Part shown: in pieces, positions 33,698 to 41,008 of the stretch
Numbering within the stretch: the first letter of the stretch is position 1
Layout of the letters: every line of letters starts with the position of its first letter
NCBI GenBank assembly: GCA_022448085.1
Contig: JAKUTH010000023.1
Location: forward strand, 1-41,008
Direction of reading: 5' to 3'
Length of the DNA: 41,008 bases
From: Pseudomonadales bacterium
GTDB taxonomy: Bacteria; Pseudomonadota; Gammaproteobacteria; Pseudomonadales; Azotimanducaceae
Position numbers and translations under genes: made by a program
Notes under the pieces: generated by a model
What the model was told of the DNA's origin: nothing
Database searches by the model: none
The model's input: only the letters and a program-made list of their open reading frames with translations

Positions 33698-36600
33698 TCA
33701 GGGCGATCCGCAAGAATCACCCTCGTAGACGCCGATATTGTCCAACTGCACGCTTCTTGTACTCTGCGCCATATCGAATGCGATACGCGCAGATGTGTCG
33801 GTATTACCGATCGTCACGGTATGCGAGAACTGTTTGAAGCTCGCATCGATCGTCACTTGCCTTTGCCCATTGGAAATATTGGCATAGCCGTCCGCTCCGG
33901 CATCGAGGTAAGCCGTCATCATCCGAGAGCCTCCCGTGGTGCGAGCGCTATAGCAAAACGTATACTCCTGATCTGCGACTAACCAAATACGATGAAAGAG
34001 TTGCACGCGCCAAGGTTGACTGGACGAAACTGTGTCGACGTCGAATTGAACCATGCCATTGGTGTGTCTGACGGAACCGTTAAGCAGGCCAGTTCCCCAA
34101 CTTTCGTCCCATTCGTCAAACGTACCGCCGCTTTCGATTAGGTTTCCACTCCGAGCAGGAACAGGCCTTAAGTCCGAATAGACAAGTGCATCGTTACTGA
34201 ATAGCCCACCGGGATTTTGCACTTGGACAAGGTACATGCCACCCGCTTCCGGAATTTCGTCGATTTCCATAAGAACAATTTCGTCGTCGCAGTCGGGTAG
34301 CGAGCCCGATTCACACCGGATTTGACCCTCAACTCGTTGTCCATCAACAAACACCCTAGCGCCTGATTGAACGTGGCGGCCCTTCATCCGTAGCGTCCGC
34401 GCGTCGCTTAAGAAGGCGACCTCGACGGATCCGGTTTGTTCTTGAATAGGTGTGTCGTGCCAAAGTGCGGGTTGGGGATAGTTATAAAAGTCTACATAGG
34501 GGCCCAGACGACCAGTGAGGGTCAACACCATCGCGCCATTCGCGGCTTCCGTGACGAGTTCTTCGCGAGAAAACGCTTCGGGATTAGCGCTATCGCGAAC
34601 GACGTAGCGACCGTCGACGTAACCCAATTCCAGAGGTGTGCTAGAGCCGCTGCTTGTTTGAGCGCCCTCGGCTTGCAGCACGATACTTTCTTCGGTTGCG
34701 GCTCGTTCAAGGTAATCGAGCATGGTTGCTGTTTCAGCTAGGTTGGCGGAGGCTTCATTGAGCGTGACTTGTCGGCCGAATGCGCCGGAGAAGCCGGTGC
34801 TGCCTTGCACGACCATTTCCCATATCTGGGGCGTCGCACCGGCAAGGATCCACATATCGCGTTCTGGGAAGCTGTCGTCCATGCCGACGAGGTTCATCAA
34901 ATCAATGATGTTGATACGCGCTTGTGGTGTCACCATCCAGCGGTCGTAAGCACCGCGCCACGTAGGCGCATCCATTCCGGTACCCCCCGTGTTCGTGCTG
35001 ACAAGGAAAGGCATTTTGTGGCAGTTGCCACAATCCTTAACAAAATTGAATTCGAAAAATCCATCTTTTGCTTGCTGTGTTACTTGGTTCGTGATCGGTC
35101 GCGTTTGCGATGGCGGGAAAGGAACGCTAAATAAAAATTTGGCCATGGCGTCGCGTCGTTCGCCACTCAATAGGCCGAGCTTACCCTCATCGTTTTCGGG
35201 ACAATTCGTTACGTCACACATCGTTGTCGCCAACCCGGCATCCACTAAGAAACGGGTACAGCTTTCGGGCTCGCTGAGTGAACAGTTTGGCTCGACGTCA
35301 CTGTTGATGCTCTTTGTGTTGTTGCCGCCGAACGGATCGCCGGGAATTCCATCCCAATGGTAGGGGGCTGTATCGCGTAAACCCCGTATGGGCATGGTTA
35401 GCCTGGGCGGGATCTGGGTACATCCATCCACATCGCAGATAGGCGTTTGCAACACCCAAATTAGTTGGTCTGTTCCGCCATCGGGATGACAACTCTCACA
35501 CGAGAACGTACCGGTGCTCGAAGCATTAGCATCATTGAATGCGATCCGACCCTTCTTGACCTCTGCGTCGGTGGGGTCGTTCATCGTAATGGTCGTCTTG
35601 AGTGTGGGGTTGCCGAGCGAGGTGAGATCGACCACGGATACCGTGTTACCCACGGTATTTAAGACCCAGCCTTGCGTGGGTTTGCCGTCTCCATCTGCCA
35701 ATAACGCCACGCCCCGAGGAACCGAACCGACGGTTGTACGACCGAGCACTTCCCCCGTATTCGCGTCCATCGTAAAGAGCTTGTCCGAGCCTGCCGCGGT
35801 CACGATAAGCGTCGAATCGTCCTCGCTCACTTGGATGCCAAATGGTGTCGCTAGCCCCATGCCGGGTTCGGGGTGGCTCGGAGGTAGGGGCTCGAGGTCA
35901 TAGAAGACGGGTTCGCTGCAGCTAAGGCCTTGACAATCAACCATCGTGACTTGATTCAAAAAAGCTCGGTTTTCCATCTCCTCGAGCCCATCTTTTTCGG
36001 TCCCAGCGCGACCGTTTGCCGTATTTCTTGCGTCAGTTTGGCTGACGAAAACGCGTCCACCGCTGTCAACGGCGATGCCGTATAAAAGTGTGCCCACGGT
36101 GTTGACGACTTCGAGGAGAGTGTCGTCCGCGGTGTTGAAGATGTATAGATCCCGATCCGGTAACAACGGATTCTTAATAATGTCGGCATCGTAGTTGACG
36201 GAGAGGACATTGTTGTTTGAAAACACGTGCTCAACAGCGTCAAACGTGCATATGTCGCCGTCGATTTTCTCAGAGGTGCAGCCTGATAATTGGCTTTGGT
36301 TATTTGATTCGAAGGGGATAACAAACAGTCGATTACCTTGTACCGTAATTGCGCGCGGATCTTGCGCGCGAATGGGTAGGTGGCCAGTGACTGAATAAGA
36401 CTCTCCACTGACTATGGCAACCTGATTCGAGGGGGAAAGAGTGACGTACGCCTTCGTATTACTTGCGAACGCGATTCCGACGGGCTCGTCGAACCGCGTG
36501 GATAAGGTTGCGGCATCGATGTCTTGAATCGTGGCGATAACTTGATGAAACGTCGCACTATCGGGATCAGTGTCGATTACGCTGACCGAGTCCGATACGT

Positions 36601-38395
36601 GATTGGCGACCCAGACCTCATTGCCGTCGGGCCTTACGGCCAGGCCGACAGGGTCAATACCAACGTCGATTCTTGCGACCACCTGCTCACTGGCAATGGC
36701 AACGACATCGACCGTGTCAGACGGCGTGTTGGTTACATAAACGTACGATCCATTAATGACAATGGGTTTTGCATGTGGACTAGCAAAGACGGGATGCCCG
36801 ACATTTGTATCGAATGTGGGTGTCGTTGTGACGGGGGTGTCCGGGTCGGCATTGTCGCCAATTCCGTCGCCATCACTATCCGCAACCTCAGTGGCGTCCA
36901 AAGGGAACGCGTCGGCGGCATCGACCACGCCATCGCCGTCATCGTCGGTATCCGCGTTATTCCCTATACCATCACCGTCGGTATCAAACGCCTCGCTGTC
37001 GTTAAGCGGGAATGCGTCTTGGCTGTCGCTAACCCCGTCACCGTCAATATCGCCGGTGAATATTTCAATCCTCGCGTCGAAATAGGCCTTAATCTCATCC
37101 GCCGCAGTACGAGTGGCATCGGTACCAACTGCACCTTCAATTAGGGTTGCTCCATCAAAGCCAAAGAGATAACGCAGTAACAGGAGTCCGTCGGTTAGGG
37201 CTTCCGTGGAACCATCACCATCAATGTCGAAGTGACCTTTGTTCGTGTCCAAGTAGGAGGCGATCGTATCAGCGTCCGAACGTGTCGCCGACGATGTGAC
37301 GGCTCCTTCTGTCAGCGTAGCACCAGAGAAGCCAAAGAGATGCCGTAGGACCAGCAGCCCATCGGTTAACGCCGCAGTTTCCCCATCAAGATCAATATCA
37401 AAGTCAAAACATCCATTACAGTCATAGCGGTCTAAGGGATCGGTGCCATCAAGGGCTTCCTGAGCGTCGGACACCTCATCACCATCGTCATCGGCATCGG
37501 CGTTATTCCCAAAACCGTCATCATCGGTATCGAGAGTTTCCGTGGCGTCGAGAGGAAAGACGTCGGCATTGTCGCCCGTGCCATCACCATCGCTATCCGA
37601 TTGCTCTGAGGCGTCCAACGGGAACGCATCCGTGGTATCGGCAACACCATCCCCATCGTCATCTGTATCCGCCGTCATACCCGCTGCAAGACAACTCGCG
37701 TCGCAAGTATTCGGGGCGCCATCCGCATCGGTGTCGGTCTCGTCACCAATACTAATAAGTGGGAAGACATCGGCGGTGTCTAAGATGGTATCGCCATCGT
37801 CATCGGTATCCTCGTTATTGCCGGTACCGTCGCCATCGGTGTCGGTGGTTTCCGCTGAATCCAACGGGAACGCATCCGTGGTATCGGCGACACCATCCCC
37901 ATCGTCGTCGTCATCGCACGCGTTACCCGAGCCATCGGAATCGGTGTCCAGCTGGTCTTCGTTGGCTACCGACGAGCAGTTATCAGAACCGTTCTCAATT
38001 CCGTCCCCATCTGTATCAGAGTTTTGTGCGCCCGCATCAATCCAGTCGCGAACGAGCTGGCGTAACGTCGTGCTCAACATAGGACTACCATTTGGCATCG
38101 TCACTCCACTTTGGGCCGTGCCTTCGAGCTTCTGCATAAGGTAGCTATTGTCGGCGTCGTTCGGTTCAACGAGGTTGAGTGAAGGTACCTCAGTACTCGG
38201 GACATTCACGGTATTGCCGTACGCCGCGCCTTCACTCAAATTTAGCCCCTGTGACGGAGAACTGCCGCTGTGACAACCGGTGCACGAGGCATCGAAAACT
38301 TGGCTTTGTACTTCAGATAGCGTGGCCGACTGGACCACAACCCCACTCAAGAGCATGAGCGCAAGAAGGATAGTGTGGGCAGATCGGCACATCAT
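33698..38395 (-). CDS. Giant secreted multidomain protein: three CXXCH haem sites, TSP3/dockerin-like repeats, beta-propeller, lectin-like end
   Basis: The protein has 1565 residues. A signal peptide (1-24) is followed by a CXXCH haem site at 38-42 (CTGCH). Thrombospondin-3-type calcium repeats (DTDGDG..., about 126-320 and 448-518) flank two dockerin-like EF-hand units at 330-440 (TDGLLVLRHLFGF and TDGLLLLRYLFGF). A YVTN-type beta-propeller spans about 530-945 (VYVTNTPSDTVDVV, VWVANHVSDSVSVID). A cytochrome part has CESCH at 966-970, PIRGLRDTAPYHWDG and CGNCH at 1122-1126. The last part (from about 1430, NLIESGGTFDEWDESWG) is carbohydrate-binding-module-like. Families with this cytochrome part include cytochrome c peroxidase/MauG relatives. 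Haem needs the Ccm system. It probably works outside the cell or on its surface. ATG 38395 overlaps the 26-codon lipoprotein stop. Confidence 0.85.
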   Translation of the reverse strand: MMCRSAHTILLALMLLSGVVVQSATLSEVQSQVFDASCTGCHSGSSPSQGLNLSEGAAYGNTVNVPSTEVPSLNLVEPNDADNSYLMQKLEGTAQSGVTMPNGSPMLSTTLRQLVRDWIDAGAQNSDTDGDGIENGSDNCSSVANEDQLDTDSDGSGNACDDDDDGDGVADTTDAFPLDSAETTDTDGDGTGNNEDTDDDGDTILDTADVFPLISIGDETDTDADGAPNTCDASCLAAGMTADTDDDGDGVADTTDAFPLDASEQSDSDGDGTGDNADVFPLDATETLDTDDDGFGNNADADDDGDEVSDAQEALDGTDPLDRYDCNGCFDFDIDLDGETAALTDGLLVLRHLFGFSGATLTEGAVTSSATRSDADTIASYLDTNKGHFDIDGDGSTEALTDGLLLLRYLFGFDGATLIEGAVGTDATRTAADEIKAYFDARIEIFTGDIDGDGVSDSQDAFPLNDSEAFDTDGDGIGNNADTDDDGDGVVDAADAFPLDATEVADSDGDGIGDNADPDTPVTTTPTFDTNVGHPVFASPHAKPIVINGSYVYVTNTPSDTVDVVAIASEQVVARIDVGIDPVGLAVRPDGNEVWVANHVSDSVSVIDTDPDSATFHQVIATIQDIDAATLSTRFDEPVGIAFASNTKAYVTLSPSNQVAIVSGESYSVTGHLPIRAQDPRAITVQGNRLFVIPFESNNQSQLSGCTSEKIDGDICTFDAVEHVFSNNNVLSVNYDADIIKNPLLPDRDLYIFNTADDTLLEVVNTVGTLLYGIAVDSGGRVFVSQTDARNTANGRAGTEKDGLEEMENRAFLNQVTMVDCQGLSCSEPVFYDLEPLPPSHPEPGMGLATPFGIQVSEDDSTLIVTAAGSDKLFTMDANTGEVLGRTTVGSVPRGVALLADGDGKPTQGWVLNTVGNTVSVVDLTSLGNPTLKTTITMNDPTDAEVKKGRIAFNDANASSTGTFSCESCHPDGGTDQLIWVLQTPICDVDGCTQIPPRLTMPIRGLRDTAPYHWDGIPGDPFGGNNTKSINSDVEPNCSLSEPESCTRFLVDAGLATTMCDVTNCPENDEGKLGLLSGERRDAMAKFLFSVPFPPSQTRPITNQVTQQAKDGFFEFNFVKDCGNCHKMPFLVSTNTGGTGMDAPTWRGAYDRWMVTPQARINIIDLMNLVGMDDSFPERDMWILAGATPQIWEMVVQGSTGFSGAFGRQVTLNEASANLAETATMLDYLERAATEESIVLQAEGAQTSSGSSTPLELGYVDGRYVVRDSANPEAFSREELVTEAANGAMVLTLTGRLGPYVDFYNYPQPALWHDTPIQEQTGSVEVAFLSDARTLRMKGRHVQSGARVFVDGQRVEGQIRCESGSLPDCDDEIVLMEIDEIPEAGGMYLVQVQNPGGLFSNDALVYSDLRPVPARSGNLIESGGTFDEWDESWGTGLLNGSVRHTNGMVQFDVDTVSSSQPWRVQLFHRIWLVADQEYTFCYSARTTGGSRMMTAYLDAGADGYANISNGQRQVTIDASFKQFSHTVTIGNTDTSARIAFDMAQSTRSVQLDNIGVYEGDSCGSP
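36842..37054 (-). repeat. Thrombospondin-3-type Asp-rich repeats, block 2
   Basis: The second run of DxDxDG calcium loops (about residues 448-518) lies between the dockerin-like units and the beta-propeller. Confidence 0.7.
37076..37231 (-). repeat. Dockerin-like EF-hand unit 2
   Basis: This codes about residues 389-440 (FDIDGDGSTEALTDGLLLLR, YLFGFDGATLIEGAV), closely similar to unit 1 and separated from it by a short linker. Confidence 0.75.
37247..37408 (-). repeat. Dockerin-like EF-hand unit 1
   Basis: This codes about residues 330-383 of the giant protein (FDIDLDGETAALTDGLLVLR, then HLFGFSGATLTEGAV). Together with unit 2 it is a directly repeated, calcium-loop-plus-helix module. Confidence 0.75.
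37436..38020 (-). repeat. Thrombospondin-3-type Asp-rich repeats, block 1
   Basis: The DNA is a run of near-repeats of Asp and Gly codons (GATGGCGAT-like words) coding DxDxDG calcium loops. It codes roughly residues 126-320 of the giant protein. It is a source of recombination and of false ORFs on the opposite strand. Confidence 0.75.
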
Positions 38396-38472
38396 TCACC
38401 ACCTCCACCACCACCGCACGCCGAAAGGGTCATTACGCCAATCAGAACAAAAGGTGGATTGATTATCCGCAT
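38392..38472 (-). CDS. 26-residue micro-lipoprotein ORF overlapping the giant gene
   Basis: The open frame MRIINPPFVLIGVMTLSACG ends in a Gly run and Glu. It is a complete lipoprotein signal peptide with lipobox L-S-A-C, and after the Cys only six Gly and a Glu precede the stop. GGAG lies about ten bases before ATG 38472. The TGA overlaps the ATG of the giant gene (ATGA, 38392-38395). The longer frame back to 38706 overlaps the divergent MFS gene and is unlikely. Such Cys-Gly-run starts normally begin long lipoproteins in marine bacteria, so this looks like either an independent coupled peptide or the relic of an N-terminus shifted out of frame. The giant gene, however, has its own signal peptide. 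Confidence 0.5.
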   Translation of the reverse strand: MRIINPPFVLIGVMTLSACGGGGGGE

Positions 38473-38633
38473 CAGGGAAGCACTCCCACAGAGTAAGACC
38501 TTATTACGGTGTTTCGAAGGAAAAAGCAAAAAGCGTTGGGGCCGCTTTGTCTGTGAAATAACAAATAGACCCGCGACTGTTTCACGCGCCCCAAGTTTCT
38601 GCCAAAGTGCGGCGTTGCTCGGGAAAAGTACGG

Positions 38634-40139
38634 ATGACGGACCAGAACCAGGATTTGCGTGATCTGATTGATCCACATACGGTTCCGACAAAGTCCCGCT
38701 TGGCATTTGGTGTCGGGTCCACGGCGGAAACTCTCTCTTTGTACTCTATCGGCGCCTTGGGGATGCTGTTTTACAACCAGGTCCTCGGTCTGGACATTCT
38801 TCTTGCAGGATTGGTGCCGACTCTCGCCATTTTCGGTGATGCAATTTCGGACCCACTCATTGGCTCATGGTCGGATCGATTTCGCTCAAAGAAGTGGGGT
38901 CGTCGACATCCGTTCATGCTCCTGGCTCCCATCCCTGTTGCTGTTAGTTTCTGGATGGTATTCAACCCGCCAGAAACTCTTGCTGGCGGTTCCCTGTTCT
39001 GGTGGTTTTTGGCCTGGTCGGTCGTGCTCCGAACATTTATGACGGTCTATCACGTACCGCATCTAGCGATGGGAGGTGAGCTCTCAAAGGAATACACAGA
39101 ACGCACCAAGATCATGAGCTACAACAATTTCTTCGGCTGGATTGGTGGCGCCGGATTTTTCAAGATCAACTCAACCGTCTTCTTTGCGACCACCGCACAA
39201 ACGGCAAACGGTTTTTTGCGACCCGACGCTTATGAACCGTTCTCGATCACCATCGCGATTGTTATCGCGATCGTTCTGTTTGTCTCGGCATGGTTCACAC
39301 TCGATCGGATTCCGCATCTGCCGCAACCGGCCCAACTGGCTTCACGGTTCGGTTTTCGTGAATTTTATGGCGATCTTTTTAAAGCGTTCGGGAACCGTAA
39401 TTATCTTTTCCTGATGATCGCTCTTTTCGCGTTGTCGATGATGCTTGGAATTCGGGGCGGGATGGGCACCTATATGAACATCTATTACTGGGAATTCCGA
39501 TCCGAGGATATTGGGAATTTGATTCTGATGGGTTCGTTTTTTGGGTACATCTCAGGGTTCCTGTTTTCCGCGCGCATTCATAATAGGTTTGATAAACGGG
39601 CAACCATCGTGACGACCGCGGTTACGTTATCCGTATTCCCGGCGATGCCCGTGATTCTCAGACTGATGGGTTTTTTTCCGGAAAATGGTTCATGGATGCT
39701 GCTACCTGCGGTTGCGACTTTTGGTGCGTTAGCGGCGGCGTCGGGCAGTATCATTAATATCAGCGTGATGTCCGCAATAGCGGATATTGCCGACGAGAAT
39801 GCATTGAAATATGGGGTGCGCCAGGAGGGCATTCTCTATTCCGCTCGGACCTTCTTCGCGAAGCTCGATAATTCTCTTGGGCATGGCGTTGCAGCCGTCG
39901 CGCTTAAGATGATTGAGTTCCCTGACAAGGCGGTCCCTGGCGAAGTCGACGTCGACATTGTTTGGTGGTTGGGAATCGTTGACTCACCGTTGGCCATCGT
40001 CCCGGGGCTGATCGCCGCATGCTTTTATGCACGGTATAGGATTGACAAATCGGGTTACGAAGAAACACGGAAGCGGTTGGCGGAAGCAGCATCGACAAGC
40101 GATCGGCTTGCTGTGGAGGATAAAATTCAAAGGTCCTAG
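38634..40139 (+). CDS. GPH-family (MelB-like) MFS sugar/solute symporter
   Basis: The protein has 501 residues and about 12 transmembrane helices. The GPH-family cation-site and loop motif is clear: GDAISDPLIGSWSDR (residues 68-82), then SKKWGRRHPFMLLAPIPV. GPH transporters symport glycosides, pentosides, hexuronides or other small solutes with Na+ or H+. The frame opens at 38607, but ATG 38634 gives the natural N-terminus. It is first of a plus-strand run with the ATC-hydrolase-like gene (22-base gap) and queF. The giant gene's operon is divergent, with about 160 bases between. Confidence 0.9.
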   Translation: MTDQNQDLRDLIDPHTVPTKSRLAFGVGSTAETLSLYSIGALGMLFYNQVLGLDILLAGLVPTLAIFGDAISDPLIGSWSDRFRSKKWGRRHPFMLLAPIPVAVSFWMVFNPPETLAGGSLFWWFLAWSVVLRTFMTVYHVPHLAMGGELSKEYTERTKIMSYNNFFGWIGGAGFFKINSTVFFATTAQTANGFLRPDAYEPFSITIAIVIAIVLFVSAWFTLDRIPHLPQPAQLASRFGFREFYGDLFKAFGNRNYLFLMIALFALSMMLGIRGGMGTYMNIYYWEFRSEDIGNLILMGSFFGYISGFLFSARIHNRFDKRATIVTTAVTLSVFPAMPVILRLMGFFPENGSWMLLPAVATFGALAAASGSIINISVMSAIADIADENALKYGVRQEGILYSARTFFAKLDNSLGHGVAAVALKMIEFPDKAVPGEVDVDIVWWLGIVDSPLAIVPGLIAACFYARYRIDKSGYEETRKRLAEAASTSDRLAVEDKIQRS

Positions 40140-40149
40140 GTGACGAGAT

Positions 40150-40154
40150 GGAGG
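40150..40154 (+). promoter_or_regulatory. Shine-Dalgarno for the ATC-hydrolase-like gene
   Basis: GGAGG, within a longer GGAGGGGG run, lies seven bases before ATG 40162 and supports that start. Confidence 0.7.
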
Positions 40155-40161
40155 GGGATCC

Positions 40162-40608
40162 ATGACCGAATTAACGAATTTCGAACGCGTCAAGATTCAG
40201 ATGGAGTACGTGGTTCCTTTGATCAAGGATCTTCAAGCCTTGCTAGGCGAGGACACGATCAATGACGCGCTGAAACGGCGAGCGCGGGAAAGTGAAGTCT
40301 CTATTGATTCCGGTAAGCAGCCTGATTTTTCTCGAATGACTGACGGCGCGAAGATGTTTGCGGAAGGAGGCGCCTTGGAATACGACATCATTGCGAGTGG
40401 TAGTGATCAATTCGATATGAACGTGAACGGCTGTCAGTATGCGGAGATGATGGAAGAGTTGGGTGGCCGGGGATTTGGCCACTTATTGGTTTGTAATCGC
40501 GATTTCGCTGCAGCTAAGCGAATAGGGATGACGCTTACGCGCACGCAAACAAGGATGGAAGGTGCTGATTATTGCGATTTTCGATATCGGCCAGCACGCC
40601 GAGGATGA
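40162..40608 (+). CDS. L-2-amino-thiazoline-4-carboxylate hydrolase-like protein
   Basis: The 148-residue protein has the family's C-terminal pattern: FDMNVNGCQYAEMMEELG (C91), GHLLVCNRDFAAAK (C111, D114), LTRTQTRMEGADYCDFRY (C138). In Pseudomonas the named member opens the ring of 2-amino-thiazoline-4-carboxylate to carbamoyl-cysteine, but most relatives have no tested function. The N-terminal half is helical. The TGA overlaps the start of queF (ATGA, 40605-40608), and the GPH transporter lies just upstream, so it may be an operon of uptake and processing. Function is inferred from the family only. Confidence 0.78.
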   Translation: MTELTNFERVKIQMEYVVPLIKDLQALLGEDTINDALKRRARESEVSIDSGKQPDFSRMTDGAKMFAEGGALEYDIIASGSDQFDMNVNGCQYAEMMEELGGRGFGHLLVCNRDFAAAKRIGMTLTRTQTRMEGADYCDFRYRPARRG

Positions 40609-41008
40609 CCCAACCCGTTAAGGGGACTCGTCCCGACACGCTAAAGAGCATTGTTCGCGCCGATCAGCGCAGCACCATAGGGCTCAATACGAATGACCTT
40701 CCCTTTATGGGTGAGGATGTCTGGAATTGTTATGAGTTCAGTTGGTTGGGGGATAAAAGTTGTCCCCGCGCTGCGATGTTGCGCGTAGTCGTTCCCTGCG
40801 ATTCCGAGCATATGGTCGAGAGCAAATCGTTGAAGCTTTACCTCAATTCGTTCGCCCAAACGCGGTTCGCGAACGAAGACGAAATTATTGAGCGACTCAA
40901 GGCAGATGTATCCAAAATTTGCGGGGCACCGGTCGACATCTTTTTGATGAACATCGATAGAGAAAATTTGAGTGGAGAATTAACGGGAAATTGTCTTGAC
41001 GACCTAGC
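40605..41008 (+). CDS. queF: QueF, NADPH-dependent 7-cyano-7-deazaguanine reductase, 5' part
   Basis: The frame opens at ATG 40605, coupled to the previous gene, and runs to the window edge (134 codons). It carries the QueF motif VESKSLKLYLNSFAQTRF (71-88) with the ESKSxKLYL NADPH-site sequence, preceded by VWNCYEFSWLG. QueF reduces preQ0 to preQ1 in queuosine tRNA modification. The N-terminal module resembles that of long bimodular QueF (as in E. coli, about 280 residues); the catalytic Cys domain would lie beyond the window. No preQ1 riboswitch is visible, and coupling to the ATC-hydrolase-like gene makes one unlikely. Confidence 0.93.
   Translation, partial: MTQPVKGTRPDTLKSIVRADQRSTIGLNTNDLPFMGEDVWNCYEFSWLGDKSCPRAAMLRVVVPCDSEHMVESKSLKLYLNSFAQTRFANEDEIIERLKADVSKICGAPVDIFLMNIDRENLSGELTGNCLDDL

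Noticed and set aside
36524-37144. Long plus-strand open frame opposite the giant gene
   Set aside because: It is antisense to the Asp-rich repeats; low-complexity codons on the other strand stay open by chance, and the product has no recognisable motif or Shine-Dalgarno.
36842-38020. Regularly spaced repeats that could suggest a CRISPR array
   Set aside because: The repeats code DxDxDG calcium loops in one frame, vary in length and sequence, and have no unique spacers.
38473-38706. 104-codon version of the micro-lipoprotein frame
   Set aside because: Its first 78 codons precede the lipoprotein signal, have no signal features, and run across the start of the divergent transporter gene.

Overview
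The window looks like chromosomal DNA of a heterotrophic, probably marine or aquatic gammaproteobacterium. The basis is family content: an N-terminal QueF module of the long (E. coli) kind, aerobic HemF, a tripartite tricarboxylate transporter, a GPH sugar transporter, a CaiB/acyl-CoA dehydrogenase pair, and a very large secreted protein with thrombospondin-3 and dockerin-like EF-hand repeats. No rRNA gene is present, so the lineage below class level is inference. GC is about one half, and coding is dense on both strands in short operons, often with ATGA/GTGA/TTGA overlaps. I saw no insertion sequence, phage gene or CRISPR array.

Layout. 1-1.6 kb: the end of pnuC coupled to a nadR-type kinase interrupted by an in-frame TAG, then a convergent APH-fold kinase. 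1.8-4.3 kb: a diiron ferritin-like protein and a CoxE-type VWA protein. 4.4-7.8 kb: a sirtuin, an alpha/beta hydrolase coupled to a luciferase-like flavin monooxygenase, and a divergent HCCA-isomerase-like thioredoxin-fold protein. 7.8-10.7 kb: a CPT-like kinase, a PfkB kinase and a divergent CNT nucleoside transporter (a likely nucleoside uptake and phosphorylation unit). 10.7-16 kb, minus strand: SMP-30 lactonase, TctC, TctB, TctA, ExbD, threonine aldolase. 16-20.3 kb: a BON lipoprotein, hemF coupled to a class III CoA-transferase, and a divergent long acyl-CoA dehydrogenase.

20.3-25.8 kb: a 568-base noncoding stretch with a DnaA-box match, then a minus-strand run of VOC protein, acylphosphatase (apparently with an ATA start), a rifampin-phosphotransferase-like PEP-utilising enzyme and a coniferyl-type aldehyde dehydrogenase. 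26-32 kb: four phytanoyl-CoA-dioxygenase-like (PhyH) genes, two of them a coupled tandem duplication, with a VOC protein, a small exported protein, a truncated staphylococcal-type nuclease and tRNA-Gly(GCC) between them. 32-38.5 kb: an aldo/keto-reductase-fold protein lacking the catalytic Lys and His, a methyltransferase, and a 1565-residue secreted protein with three CXXCH haem motifs, calcium-binding repeats, a beta-propeller and a lectin-like C-terminus, preceded by an overlapping 26-codon lipoprotein ORF. 38.6-41 kb: a GPH transporter, an L-2-amino-thiazoline-4-carboxylate-hydrolase-like protein and the 5' part of queF, cut by the window edge.

The parts most worth a second look are the PhyH cluster beside the giant cytochrome with its micro-lipoprotein, the PEP-utilising enzyme/acylphosphatase/aldehyde dehydrogenase operon, and the broken nadR.
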